In this document: positions 9,145 to 17,547 of the stretch, piece by piece
How positions within the stretch are numbered: the stretch's first letter is position 1
How the letters are laid out: each line of letters opens with the position of its first letter
Assembly (NCBI GenBank): GCA_947503345.1
Contig: CANNCW010000003.1
Span: forward strand, 62,001-126,000
DNA: 64,000 nt
Direction of reading: 5' to 3'
Source of the DNA: an uncultured Kangiella sp.
GTDB taxonomy: Bacteria > Pseudomonadota > Gammaproteobacteria > Enterobacterales > Kangiellaceae
Notes under the pieces: model-generated
The model's input: the letters and a program-made list of their open reading frames with translations, nothing else
What the model was told of the DNA's origin: nothing
Databases searched by the model: none
Made by a program: the position numbers and the translations under genes

Positions 9145-9187
9145 TAATAAAATGACCATTTACTTGAATTGATTAGAAGTAAATGGT
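9145..9187 (-). terminator. Terminator whose stem starts at the tRNA-Leu 3' end
   Basis: Minus-strand stem ACCATTTACTT (9187-9177), 11-nt loop, AAGTAAATGGT (9165-9155), then CATTTTATTAT. All 11 pairs are perfect. The first four bases of the 5' arm are the discriminator A and the CCA of tRNA-Leu, so the terminator shares sequence with the mature tRNA end. Confidence 0.72.
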
Positions 9188-9268
9188 GCGAAAGGAGAGA
9201 CTCGAACTCTCACGCCTCGCGGCACTGGAACCTAAATCCAGCGTGTCTACCAATTCCACCACTCTCGC
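9184..9268 (-). tRNA. tRNA-Leu (anticodon UAG)
   Basis: 85 nt with encoded CCA. The acceptor pairs GCGAGAG with CTTTCGC (one G-U), the anticodon loop is TTTAGGT giving UAG, the long variable arm of class II tRNAs is present, and the T-loop is TTCGAGT. It is the last of the four tRNAs on the minus strand, separated from tRNA-His by about 100 nt. Confidence 0.96.
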
Positions 9269-9368
9269 GCTTGTCGTACTGCTTTCTAGCGGGCTTGCGC
9301 CCCGACAGCCCTCATCGAACCGTATTGTTTTATTTCACGCTTCATAGTTGGTAGTCGAAGCGAAAATA

Positions 9369-9445
9369 TGGGGTGGACGATGGGATTTGAACCCACGACA
9401 ACCGGAATCACAATCCAGGGCTCTACCAACTGAGCTACGCCCACC
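9369..9445 (-). tRNA. tRNA-His (anticodon GUG)
   Basis: 77 nt with encoded CCA. It has the extra G at position -1 paired with C73, the hallmark of tRNA-His. The anticodon loop is TTGTGAT and the T-loop TTCAAAT. It is third in the Pro-Arg-His-Leu array. Confidence 0.96.
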
Positions 9446-9483
9446 ATAAATCGTCGTATCATTTGTTTTGCCCGAAACGCAAA

Positions 9484-9560
<77 letters not shown>

Positions 9561-9596
9561 ATTTGAATCGATACCGCATAACAAATGACAAAAAAT

Positions 9597-9673
9597 TGGT
9601 CGGCGATGAGAGATTTGAACTCCCGACATCCTGCACCCAAAGCAGGCGCGCTACCAGACTGCGCTAATCGCCG
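9597..9673 (-). tRNA. tRNA-Pro (anticodon UGG)
   Basis: 77 nt with encoded CCA. The acceptor CGGCGAT pairs with ATCGCCG, the first pair C1-G72 is typical of bacterial tRNA-Pro, the anticodon loop TTTGGGT gives UGG, and the T-loop is TTCAAAT. It is first in the array, downstream of the promoter at 9733-9761. Confidence 0.96.
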
Positions 9674-9732
9674 ATTTTGCCTTATTCGGCCCCACCTTCA
9701 AAAGAAACTGGCTAACCCGAACAGGGAGCGCA

Positions 9733-9761
9733 ATAATACTGACTCCCATGATAGGCGTCAA
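9733..9761 (-). promoter_or_regulatory. Strong sigma-70 promoter of the tRNA cluster
   Basis: Minus strand: TTGACG, 17-bp spacer, TATTAT, then a GC-rich discriminator (TGCGCTCCC) where transcription should start, about 55 nt before tRNA-Pro. The near-consensus boxes and GC-rich discriminator are typical of stable-RNA promoters under stringent control; the regulation is inferred. Confidence 0.82.
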
Positions 9762-9897
9762 CACTTTTTGCGCCCTTTTTTATGGATATTTCATAATTTT
9801 TAAGAAAAGCTGAATAAGGATTGAGCAAAGCGCTAAATATTGCGACAATATTGCACTTTCAAACGCTCATTTGAATCAATTTAGGTAGTATTCACGC

Positions 9898-10752
9898 ATG
9901 TCAGCACAAATTTTAGATGGCAAAGCCATTTCCCAGAAAGTTAAAGGTCAATTAGCCGAAAAAGTCCAAACTCGCCTTGATCAAGGGCTTCGCCCGCCGG
10001 GTTTAGCGGTAGTATTAGTCGGCGGTGATCCAGCATCGCAAATCTATGTGGGCAAAAAGGTAGAAGCATGTGAAAAAGTGGGCTTTATCTCGCAAAAGTT
10101 TGTGATGGACGAAGATACCACTCAAGATTCATTATTACGCCAAATTGACTCATTAAATGATGATCCAGCCATTGATGGTATCTTAGTTCAATTACCATTA
10201 CCCGCTCACTTAGACTCGAACGTCATTTTAGAGCGCATCAAAGCGGACAAGGATGTGGATGGCTTCCATCCTTATAATATGGGCCGTTTAACACAAAAGA
10301 TGCCAACTATGCGCCCATGTACTCCTTATGGCGTTATGGTGATGCTAAAAGAGACTGGCATTGATTTAGTCGGTAAAGATGCTGTAGTAGTCGGGGTTTC
10401 TAACATCGTTGGCCGTCCAATGGGCATGGAACTTTTAATGGAGCGTTGCACCGTTACTTTCTGTCACAGTAAAACTAAAGATTTACCTCAAAAAGTTTCC
10501 GAAGCCGATATTGTAGTCGTTGGCGTAGGGATCCCAGAAATGGTTAAAGGCGAATGGATCAAACCTGGCGCCATTGTTATTGATGTAGGTATCAACCGCC
10601 TAGAAACTGGAAAATTGGCTGGCGACGTAGAATTTGAGGTAGCCAAAGAACGCGCATCTTGGATCACTCCAGTTCCTGGCGGTGTTGGCCCTATGACCGT
10701 TGCTATGCTAATGAGTAATACGCTTTTCGCTTGCGAGCATTTACACGACTAG
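9898..10752 (+). CDS. folD: Bifunctional methylenetetrahydrofolate dehydrogenase / cyclohydrolase
   Basis: A 284-aa cytoplasmic enzyme (E. coli 288 aa) that interconverts 5,10-methylene-THF and 10-formyl-THF using NADP. Tyr50 and Lys54 of the active site lie in [41 protein letters not shown], the nucleotide-binding [11 protein letters not shown] and the C-terminal [15 protein letters not shown] are all present. It is transcribed away from the tRNA cluster and ends at a bidirectional terminator shared with the cysS operon. The ribosome site (AGG about 11 nt upstream) is weak. Confidence 0.97.
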   Translation: MSAQILDGKAISQKVKGQLAEKVQTRLDQGLRPPGLAVVLVGGDPASQIYVGKKVEACEKVGFISQKFVMDEDTTQDSLLRQIDSLNDDPAIDGILVQLPLPAHLDSNVILERIKADKDVDGFHPYNMGRLTQKMPTMRPCTPYGVMVMLKETGIDLVGKDAVVVGVSNIVGRPMGMELLMERCTVTFCHSKTKDLPQKVSEADIVVVGVGIPEMVKGEWIKPGAIVIDVGINRLETGKLAGDVEFEVAKERASWITPVPGGVGPMTVAMLMSNTLFACEHLHD

Positions 10753-10770
10753 TTTATGCAAAGTATAAAA

Positions 10771-10795
10771 AAAGCCGCGAAAGCGGCTTTTTTAT
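10771..10795. terminator. Bidirectional terminator between folD and the cysS operon
   Basis: Stem AAAGCCGC, tetraloop GAAA, GCGGCTTT, with A-run before and T-run after, so it works on both strands for these convergent units. Confidence 0.85.
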
Positions 10796-10965
10796 TTAAA
10801 TGCACAATGCTTTATAAAGTCCTTTGCTTCATTAGCAGTCCAATCGCCTTTATCCTTTTTCTTTAACTCTTTACACCAAGCTTCGCTGCCAACTTCTGGC
10901 GAACAAGCCGTTAAAATAGTCATTAATGACAAAGCTACCAATATAACTTTAAACAATTTCATCAT
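10792..10965 (-). CDS. Small DUF3012-type lipoprotein
   Basis: A 57-aa protein with signal peptide MMKLFKVILVALSLMTILTAC; lipobox LTAC predicts lipidation of Cys21 and export. The rest (SPEVGSEAWCKELKKKDKGD, then TANEAKDFIKHC) matches my memory of the DUF3012 family of short lipoproteins, function unknown. The two remaining cysteines may pair. ATG at 10965 lies 4 nt after the cysS stop, with its ribosome site (AAGGAA) inside the last cysS codons, so the two are probably co-transcribed. The open frame extends further into cysS but the signal peptide fixes the start. Confidence 0.75.
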   Translation of the reverse strand: MMKLFKVILVALSLMTILTACSPEVGSEAWCKELKKKDKGDWTANEAKDFIKHCAFK

Positions 10966-10969
10966 AATA

Positions 10970-12367
10970 TTATTTCCTTCTCCAACTAGTTCCATTGGCT
11001 CCATCTTCGAGCTCAATATTTAGTTCATTTAACTTATCTCGAATTTCATCAGCTTTTGCCCAGTCCTTATCAGCGCGAGCCTGTAGACGTTGCTGAATCA
11101 AGTCATCGATATCAGCATCTGAAACGTTTGAGTCCCCTGCTCCTGACTTTAGAAACTCTTCAGGATCTTGTTGTAACAAACTTAGAACGCCAGCTAATTC
11201 TTTTAACTTAACAGCAATAGTCGCCGCCCTAGGCATATCGCTAGCTTTTAAGCGATTCACTTCTTTAGCTAAGTCGAATAACACGGGCAATACTTCTGGC
11301 ACGTTAAAGTCATCATCCATTGACTCCACAAACTTAGCTTCAGCTTGTTCTAAAACTTCAAGCTGTTCGTCATTGGCTGCTGAAAAGTCAACACCACGCA
11401 ATGCCGTATATAAACGCTCCAATGAAGCGTCAGCCGCTTCTAAGTTGGCTTGGCTGTAACTTAACTGACTGCGATAATGACCATTCATTAAGAAGTAGCG
11501 AACCGATTCTGCGCGATACTGTGTTAACACATCACGAATGGTAAAGAAGTTGCCTAATGATTTAGACATCTTTTCTTTATCCACTTGTACCATGCCAGTA
11601 TGAATCCAAGTGCGCGCAAACTGACAACCATTAGCCGCTTCTGATTGGGCGATTTCATTTTCATGGTGTGGGAACTGTAAGTCGGAGCCACCGCCATGAA
11701 TATCGAAAGTTTCACCAAGACACTCTTTCGACATAGCTGAACATTCAATATGCCAACCCGGGCGACCTTTACCCCATGGCGAATCCCAAGTCGGCTCGTT
11801 CGGCTTAGCAGCTTTCCATAAAGCAAAGTCCATTGGATCACGCTTTTCTGAATTAACTTCTACGCGTTCGCCTGAATTTAATTGCTCTAAATCTTGTTTG
11901 GACAATTTGCCGTAGTCATCAAACTTGGGCACATAATAATTCACGTCACCCGACTCGGTAACATAGGCATATTCTTTTTGGATTAGCGTTTCAATAATCT
12001 CGATAATGCCATCCATAGTGCCAGTCGCAGTCGGCTCAATATCGGGACGCTGCAAACCAATCGCATCGAAATCTACATACATTTCTTTAATGAAACGCGC
12101 CGTTAGCTCGTTGAATGCTTCACCATTTTCGTTCGAACGCTCAATAATTTTGTCATCAATATCAGTAATGTTGCGAACATAGGTCACATCATAACCTCGG
12201 AAACGCAAATAGCGATTGATCACATCAAAAGAAGCGTAGGTTCTGGCATGGCCAATATGACACAGATCATAAGTCGTTACGCCACACACATACATTGAGA
12301 CTTTACCTTCAACTAGTGGTTTAAATGTTTCTTTTTGTCGCGTTAAATTGTTATAGATCTGTAACAT
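10970..12367 (-). CDS. cysS: Cysteinyl-tRNA synthetase
   Basis: A 465-aa class I synthetase (E. coli 461 aa). The HIGH motif is HIGH37-40, preceded by zinc ligand Cys28 (YVCGVTTYD); the remaining zinc site is in WHIECSAMS and [10 protein letters not shown]. The KMSKS loop is KMSKSLGNF. The C-terminal DALR-like and helical region ends with residues after [18 protein letters not shown]. It acts in the cytoplasm to charge tRNA-Cys. It is divergent from ppiB across 120 bp, which should hold both promoters, and heads a two-gene unit with the DUF3012 lipoprotein. Confidence 0.97.
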   Translation of the reverse strand: MLQIYNNLTRQKETFKPLVEGKVSMYVCGVTTYDLCHIGHARTYASFDVINRYLRFRGYDVTYVRNITDIDDKIIERSNENGEAFNELTARFIKEMYVDFDAIGLQRPDIEPTATGTMDGIIEIIETLIQKEYAYVTESGDVNYYVPKFDDYGKLSKQDLEQLNSGERVEVNSEKRDPMDFALWKAAKPNEPTWDSPWGKGRPGWHIECSAMSKECLGETFDIHGGGSDLQFPHHENEIAQSEAANGCQFARTWIHTGMVQVDKEKMSKSLGNFFTIRDVLTQYRAESVRYFLMNGHYRSQLSYSQANLEAADASLERLYTALRGVDFSAANDEQLEVLEQAEAKFVESMDDDFNVPEVLPVLFDLAKEVNRLKASDMPRAATIAVKLKELAGVLSLLQQDPEEFLKSGAGDSNVSDADIDDLIQQRLQARADKDWAKADEIRDKLNELNIELEDGANGTSWRRK

Positions 12368-12487
12368 GCTGTTCTCGATTATTTAGCTTTTCAAATTAAA
12401 AGGCAGTATCATATGCCGTAATGTTAGTTATTGTAGCCGTTGATTTCTCACTAGGCTACAACCGAGAAGGAATAAATAGGTTAAATT

Positions 12488-12988
12488 ATGTCTAAAGTTA
12501 CTCTTACCACCAACCATGGCAACATAGTATTGGAATTAAACGCTGAAAAAGCGCCAAAGACTGTTGAGAATTTTTTAAATTATGTGCGTGAAGGCCATTA
12601 TGATGGCACCATTTTCCATCGCGTGATTTCGAATTTTATGATCCAAGGTGGTGGCTTCTTACCAGACATGGAACAAAAAGATACCAAGGCGCCTATCGAG
12701 AACGAAGCCAACAATGGTCTTTCTAACGTTAATGGTTCAATTGCTATGGCGCGCACCATGGAGCCACATTCAGCTTCTTGTCAGTTTTTTATTAACACCA
12801 AAGACAATGATTTCTTAAACTTCCAAAACGAATCTATGCAAGGCTGGGGCTACTGCGTATTTGGCCAAGTGGTAGAAGGTATGGATGTGGTTGAAGCCAT
12901 TAAAGAAGTCGAGACCGGTACTTTAAGTGTTCATCAAGACGTTCCTGTAGAAACGGTTTTGATTGAGAAAGCGGTCATCAACGACTAA
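12488..12988 (+). CDS. ppiB: Cyclophilin-type peptidyl-prolyl isomerase B
   Basis: A 166-aa cytoplasmic cyclophilin (E. coli PpiB 164 aa) with no signal peptide. The active-site motif [13 protein letters not shown] carries the catalytic Arg, followed by [21 protein letters not shown] and the [15 protein letters not shown] segment. It accelerates prolyl isomerisation during folding. It is co-transcribed with lpxH: its stop overlaps the lpxH ATG by one base (TAATG). Confidence 0.96.
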   Translation: MSKVTLTTNHGNIVLELNAEKAPKTVENFLNYVREGHYDGTIFHRVISNFMIQGGGFLPDMEQKDTKAPIENEANNGLSNVNGSIAMARTMEPHSASCQFFINTKDNDFLNFQNESMQGWGYCVFGQVVEGMDVVEAIKEVETGTLSVHQDVPVETVLIEKAVIND

Positions 12989-13716
12989 TGATCCACTTTA
13001 TATCAGACTTACACCTTTGCGAAGAGCGCCCTGATTTAACGGCGCTCTTTAACCAATACATGACTGAAATCGCTCCTAAGTCTAAAGAGCTCTATGTTCT
13101 AGGCGATTTGTTCGAAAGCTGGATTGGCGATGATGATGACTCTGAATTTGTTGAATCGATAATTGTGCTATTCAAAGCTTATGCTGACTCGGGAAAAACA
13201 CTCTATTTCCAACACGGTAATCGTGACTTTTTATTGGCTGACGAATTTGCCAATAAAACAGGTGGCATCATTATTGATGAAATTCATCCGCTTATTTTAA
13301 AAGATAGTATTGGCGAACAAAAAGCCATTCTAATGCATGGTGATTCGCTTTGTTGGGACGACGTGGAATATTTAGAGTTCCGTAAAATGGTTCGCTCAGA
13401 AGCATGGCAATCTCAGTTGTTATCACAACCACTAGCAGTCCGCCGCGCTATCGCCGCTGACTTGCGCCAAAAAAGCAAAGAAGCCCAAGAGAACAAAGCC
13501 GAATCTATTTGCGATGTACACCCTAAAGCAGTTGAAGAAGTGTTGATTGAGCAAAGTGCCACGATTCTAATTCATGGCCATACTCATAGGCCTGACTTTC
13601 ACGACTTAGAAGTCAAGGGTAAGCATTGCCAAAGAATAGTTTTGAGTGATTGGGGGGAGCAAGGTAATTATCTAGTTGTTAATGGCGCAGATATAGAGAG
13701 TTTTTATTTTGACTAA
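12988..13716 (+). CDS. lpxH: UDP-2,3-diacylglucosamine diphosphatase
   Basis: A 242-aa calcineurin-like phosphoesterase (E. coli 240 aa) that forms lipid X from UDP-2,3-diacylglucosamine in lipid A synthesis at the inner membrane. The metal-binding pattern is complete: D7-L-H9, GD40LFESWIGDD, GN78RD, MHGDSLCWDD and HGHTHRP. The start is coupled to ppiB (TAATG). The neighbour pair ppiB-lpxH is also found in Pseudomonas and E. coli relatives. Confidence 0.96.
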   Translation: MIHFISDLHLCEERPDLTALFNQYMTEIAPKSKELYVLGDLFESWIGDDDDSEFVESIIVLFKAYADSGKTLYFQHGNRDFLLADEFANKTGGIIIDEIHPLILKDSIGEQKAILMHGDSLCWDDVEYLEFRKMVRSEAWQSQLLSQPLAVRRAIAADLRQKSKEAQENKAESICDVHPKAVEEVLIEQSATILIHGHTHRPDFHDLEVKGKHCQRIVLSDWGEQGNYLVVNGADIESFYFD

Positions 13717-14224
13717 CGAGTCAGTTATTTTATTTGCAAGCTCGAGACCTGATGGGAACACCAAACATTTAGTTGACGAATATGCAAAATTAACTGGCTC
13801 AGAAGTAATAGATTTAGTTAACCATAAAATTAATCATTTTAACTATAAGCAACAAAATGATGACTTTGAAGCACTGGTAAGAAAAATTCTAAAATATAAA
13901 ACCATTATAATTGCATCACCCGTTTATTGGTACTCAGTTTCATCTTTAATGAAAACTTTCCTTGATAGACTAACCGAACTACTTATCTTTGACAAAGAAC
14001 TTGGTCGTCAGCTCCGTGATAAAAGCGGAGTGCTCCTAGCTACTGGTGCAAGTGTTCAGCCTGAATCCTGCTTTGAACAACAAATCAAATTATCATTCGA
14101 TTATCTAGGAATGGATTATCTTGGTATGTTGTATTGCTATTGCGAAAGTGACTTTCGAATAATAGAACATCAAAAAAGCATTAACCAGTTTATAACAGCC
14201 AACTTACCTCCGAATCAGCTTTAA
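13709..14224 (+). CDS. Flavodoxin-fold NAD(P)H-dependent FMN reductase/oxidoreductase
   Basis: A 171-aa flavodoxin-like protein. The N-terminal FASSRPDGNTKHLVDEY fits the phosphate-binding loop of FMN reductases (SxRxxGNT), and SPVYWYSVSSLMKTFLDRLTELL is the usual flavin/dimer motif of this family. The substrate is unknown. The only plausible start is TTG at 13709, overlapping lpxH by 8 nt with a GAGAG ribosome site; no ATG occurs in-frame until about residue 84. Its last 35 bp overlap the convergent peptidase E gene. Confidence 0.82.
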   Translation: MTNESVILFASSRPDGNTKHLVDEYAKLTGSEVIDLVNHKINHFNYKQQNDDFEALVRKILKYKTIIIASPVYWYSVSSLMKTFLDRLTELLIFDKELGRQLRDKSGVLLATGASVQPESCFEQQIKLSFDYLGMDYLGMLYCYCESDFRIIEHQKSINQFITANLPPNQL

Positions 14225-14897
14225 GGGTTCGGATACCTTCACCATCTCTGAAAATCAACCCATTTTTTGTTCCACGGTGATAAAGCTTGTCACCTTCACG
14301 CTCTAAAGCTGTGCCTTCTTTAATACCGACAACATACTTATCTGGGTTGGCGCAAGTATATTCGTAAATCCGTTCAGCGCGGGTTTCACCATTGTGGTTT
14401 GGCGGCTGGTAGTCGGTGTAATGAGGGTTGATTTGGAATGGTACTAAGCCTAATGCATTAAAACTTCTAGGTTGCACAATCGGCATATCATTGGTGGTAC
14501 AAATGGTAAGTCCCGCCATATTTGAGCCAGCGCTCCATCCAATATAAGGCGTACCGGTTTTAACTTTACGACGAATGGCGTCAATCAACTCATTGTCATA
14601 AAGCTGTTTTAATAGATAGAAAGTATTACCACCACCAATCGCAATCGCCTCTGCATCTTCTACCGCTTTAATCGGATCGTTAAACTGATGAATTGAAGTC
14701 ACTTTCTTATCGATTGCTTTAATCGCTTCATTCACCTTATTTTCATAAGCATCATATCCCATGGCAAATCCAGCATAAGGAATGAACAAAATCTTTTTGA
14801 TATCTTTAGAAAGGAATCCATCAATCATTGGCAACGCATGCTCAAGGTATCCGGTTTGGCCTTCTCTGGAAGCACTAAGTAATAATAGTTTTGACAT
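14190..14897 (-). CDS. pepE: Peptidase E-like alpha-aspartyl dipeptidase (family S51)
   Basis: A 235-aa cytoplasmic serine peptidase that removes N-terminal Asp from dipeptides. The nucleophile lies in GWSAGSNMAG, the class I glutamine-amidotransferase-like elbow; NPHYTDY and KEGTALE complete the S51 pattern. AIGGGNTFYLL is the family signature. ATG at 14897 has a GAGGA site 5 nt away and is preferred to the in-frame TTG at 14909. It follows miaE by 17 nt, so the two probably form one unit. The 3' end overlaps the convergent reductase by 35 bp. Confidence 0.9.
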   Translation of the reverse strand: MSKLLLLSASREGQTGYLEHALPMIDGFLSKDIKKILFIPYAGFAMGYDAYENKVNEAIKAIDKKVTSIHQFNDPIKAVEDAEAIAIGGGNTFYLLKQLYDNELIDAIRRKVKTGTPYIGWSAGSNMAGLTICTTNDMPIVQPRSFNALGLVPFQINPHYTDYQPPNHNGETRAERIYEYTCANPDKYVVGIKEGTALEREGDKLYHRGTKNGLIFRDGEGIRTLKADSEVSWLL

Positions 14898-14914
14898 TTT
14901 GTTCCTCAATTATT

Positions 14915-15526
14915 TTAAGCTGGGATACCGGAGTGGAATCTAAAAAGTGGATCAGGGCTTTCGATCAATTCTTTTTCTTTTTCTAAAAAGAAACCTACCC
15001 GTTCATTAATATCTTTATCCGAATAACGTTTTGCCAAGTCCAAATAATCCATAAAGTGACGCGATTCAGACTTTAAAAGAAAGCGATAATATTTGGCTAG
15101 TTCAGGTTCAGACTCATCAAAGTACGGCGCTAACGCATGGAACCGCTCACAAGAGCGAGCTTCGATAATAGCACCAATAATTAAGCCATCAATTAAGCGT
15201 TGTGGCTCATCTTTTGATGCATACTTGTGCAAACCTGCGGCGTAGCGTGAAGGTTTAATCGCTTTATATTTGATCCCGCGCTTTTCGATAAACTCCAAAA
15301 CTTGCTCAAAGTGCAACACTTCTTCTCTTGTCAGTTGAGAGAGTTTCTTTAAAAGCTCAATGTGCTCAGGGTAGCGAAACATCTGTTTTACTGCGGTAGC
15401 AGCTGCTTTTTTTTCACAGTGGGCGTGGTCAATTAAAACCGTCTCCAGCTCAGTAACAGCTTTATCAAGCCAAGCTTTTGGGGTTTCGCAAAATAAGAAT
15501 TGTTGAATTGGCGTAATATCAGCCAT
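14915..15526 (-). CDS. miaE: tRNA 2-methylthio-N6-isopentenyladenosine(37) hydroxylase MiaE
   Basis: A 203-aa ferritin-like diiron protein. LIDHAHCEKKAAATAV, REEVLHFEQVLEF, EARSCERFHALAP and ESRHFMDYLDLAKR hold the Glu and His residues expected for the two-iron site. MiaE hydroxylates ms2i6A37 of tRNAs reading U-initial codons, in an oxygen-dependent step after MiaA and MiaB. It is slightly shorter than some enteric forms but complete. It is cotranscribed with pepE. Confidence 0.93.
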   Translation of the reverse strand: MADITPIQQFLFCETPKAWLDKAVTELETVLIDHAHCEKKAAATAVKQMFRYPEHIELLKKLSQLTREEVLHFEQVLEFIEKRGIKYKAIKPSRYAAGLHKYASKDEPQRLIDGLIIGAIIEARSCERFHALAPYFDESEPELAKYYRFLLKSESRHFMDYLDLAKRYSDKDINERVGFFLEKEKELIESPDPLFRFHSGIPA

Positions 15527-15560
15527 GGTTACTCAATTTAAATGACACTAAAGTTCTTCA

Positions 15561-17519
15561 TTATAGCGTTTTAACTTGCGCTTTAAAACGCTTGAACCAA
15601 GACTCATCATCAGTTTCTTTTTTGTAACGAATGCCAATATAAAATTTAATTGCGATTGAGTATTTCTCATGCAATTGTGGATATCTCTTATCTAACAACT
15701 CAATGATTGCTTGAGGTCCATAATGTTCAGGAATACTTACACCCTGCTTCATTAACTTTTGTTTTAGTAACTCATAATACTTTTCTACCGGATCGCGTTT
15801 AATAGACTTTCTTAATAACCAAAGTCCAAATAACAAACTTGATAATAACAAAGTTACCACTAAGCCATAACCCAAATAACGCCATTGATTTGAGTGAATT
15901 CCTAGTTTAGATAACCAGTCATGTTGTTCATCTTGTCCATAGCTCATTAAACTATCATCCCAAAAGCTTTTAATTGCATCCCAGCGCATTTGTAATTTTT
16001 GCAAAAAGCCCTGTGGCAGGTCAAAACCTACAACCTTATCGCTAAACCAATCATCTCTGCGAGTCGCTCTTGGGCGTAAATCCTCTTCAATACGACTAGG
16101 ATGAATAGCTGCCGTTGGATCTACTCGTACCCAACCTTTGTTATCTACCCAAACTTCTGTCCAAGCGTGCGCATCCGATTGGCGAATCAAATAAAAATCG
16201 CCATAAGGGTTATATTCACCACCTTGGTAGCCAGTTACTACACGCGCAGGAACCCCGGCGGCGCGCATCATAAATACAAAGGCTCCGGCATAATGCTCAC
16301 AAAAACCTTCACGTGTTCCTAGCCAAAATCCATCAACCACATCTTCCTCTAACACTTCCGGGGTTAATGTATAGTGATATTGCTGCTGATTAATAATACT
16401 TAAGATTCTTTGTATAAAGTCTTCTGTTGACCTTGATTGAGCAAACAACGTCTTAGCCCATTCGCGACTTTTGGGATTGCCGGTTCTTGGAAGTTGCAAG
16501 TTCACACTCCGATGAAACTCGGACAACACAACCCCTTGATAATCATAAACAACAGCTTCCGCTGAGTAATTAAATTGATTAATGATTTTTTTAGGGCGAC
16601 GCCATGTAAAATCGTTGAATAAGTAAGTATCTTTTGGAGCCGTCGCTAATTGCTCTAATCCAAATAACCAACGTGACTTATTCGGCTCCATTTGAACACG
16701 GTATTGGTACCTAGTTTCAAATGATGGAATGTTAGTTGTACGAGTTGGTGAACGTGAGCCTTCACGCCAAGTAAAGCCGTCATAATTTGAAAACACCATG
16801 CCACGCCAATACATTTCACTGGCACTGGGCACCGCAGAGTCAAACTTAACTCGGAAAGCAGGATCATCAAAAGTTGTTAAACTGCCTATATCACCTGGGC
16901 TCATACTATCGGAAATACCTGTTCCTCCTTGGCTCTTATCTGGCATGGCCCATAAAGGGCCCGGTAAGCGCGGGAATAAGAAAAACAACACTAACATGAT
17001 CGGGATTGCTTGCAACAAAGCAACACCTGAAAGCTTACTTAAATGCCTTAGTCCTTTTATCCCATTGATTGAATTTAATGCCACGATTCCAGATAATATA
17101 GCAAGCATTGCCAACAACAAATACAAGCCCATAGCAATGGACTGGTTAAATAAAAATGCCATTACCATAATGAAAAAAGAGATAAACAACATTAAAGTCG
17201 CATCACGATAACTTTTGGACTCTAGTAATTTGAATCCATACATTAAGCAAATCAGTCCAACCCCAGCGTCACGACCAGAAATCGTTCTAAAATAGGCGAA
17301 AATGCCAATAAAAGCTGAAAACACAAAGATTAGTAAGAACCAAGAAGGTAGCTTAATATTAAATTTATAGGTCAAGTATTTAACGATTAAAAGTCCGATA
17401 GTTGCAGCAGTAATCCATGAAGGTATCTCAAACCACAAAGGAAACAATACAACAGCCTGAATGGCAATCAACATTGGAATGATTCCTTCGCGATAAATAC
17501 TCAACTCTTTCGCTTGCAC
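15561..17519 (-). CDS. tgpA: Membrane transglutaminase-like protein TgpA (DUF3488/DUF4129)
   Basis: A 652-aa inner-membrane protein. Residues about 15-185 hold several membrane helices (DUF3488); the periplasmic transglutaminase-like domain carries the triad Cys407 (REGFCEHYAG), His451 (SDAHAWTEVW) and Asp468 (VRVDPTA); another helix at about 548-568 precedes a cytoplasmic DUF4129 tail. P. aeruginosa TgpA has the same plan and is essential, with unknown substrate. The GTG at 17519 keeps a short cytoplasmic tail but lacks a good ribosome site; ATG at 17474 has AAGGA and could be the true start. It is the third gene of moxR-DUF58-tgpA. Confidence 0.9.
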   Translation of the reverse strand: MQAKELSIYREGIIPMLIAIQAVVLFPLWFEIPSWITAATIGLLIVKYLTYKFNIKLPSWFLLIFVFSAFIGIFAYFRTISGRDAGVGLICLMYGFKLLESKSYRDATLMLFISFFIMVMAFLFNQSIAMGLYLLLAMLAILSGIVALNSINGIKGLRHLSKLSGVALLQAIPIMLVLFFLFPRLPGPLWAMPDKSQGGTGISDSMSPGDIGSLTTFDDPAFRVKFDSAVPSASEMYWRGMVFSNYDGFTWREGSRSPTRTTNIPSFETRYQYRVQMEPNKSRWLFGLEQLATAPKDTYLFNDFTWRRPKKIINQFNYSAEAVVYDYQGVVLSEFHRSVNLQLPRTGNPKSREWAKTLFAQSRSTEDFIQRILSIINQQQYHYTLTPEVLEEDVVDGFWLGTREGFCEHYAGAFVFMMRAAGVPARVVTGYQGGEYNPYGDFYLIRQSDAHAWTEVWVDNKGWVRVDPTAAIHPSRIEEDLRPRATRRDDWFSDKVVGFDLPQGFLQKLQMRWDAIKSFWDDSLMSYGQDEQHDWLSKLGIHSNQWRYLGYGLVVTLLLSSLLFGLWLLRKSIKRDPVEKYYELLKQKLMKQGVSIPEHYGPQAIIELLDKRYPQLHEKYSIAIKFYIGIRYKKETDDESWFKRFKAQVKTL

Positions 17520-17547
17520 GTTATATTTTAAACCTTTGTAATTTATT

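Noticed and set aside
9169-9354. Plus-strand ORF across tRNA-Leu
   Set aside because: It is antisense to a well-formed tRNA gene and has no other support.
9270-9368. Possible degenerate fifth tRNA between tRNA-Leu and tRNA-His
   Set aside because: A small GGGC-loop-GCCC hairpin is present, but no cloverleaf, anticodon stem or T-arm can be built.
9585-9803. Plus-strand ORF across tRNA-Pro and the tRNA promoter
   Set aside because: It is antisense to tRNA-Pro and its promoter and resembles no protein.
14898-14909. TTG start four codons upstream for pepE
   Set aside because: ATG at 14897 has a strong GAGGA site, and the extra residues are unneeded.
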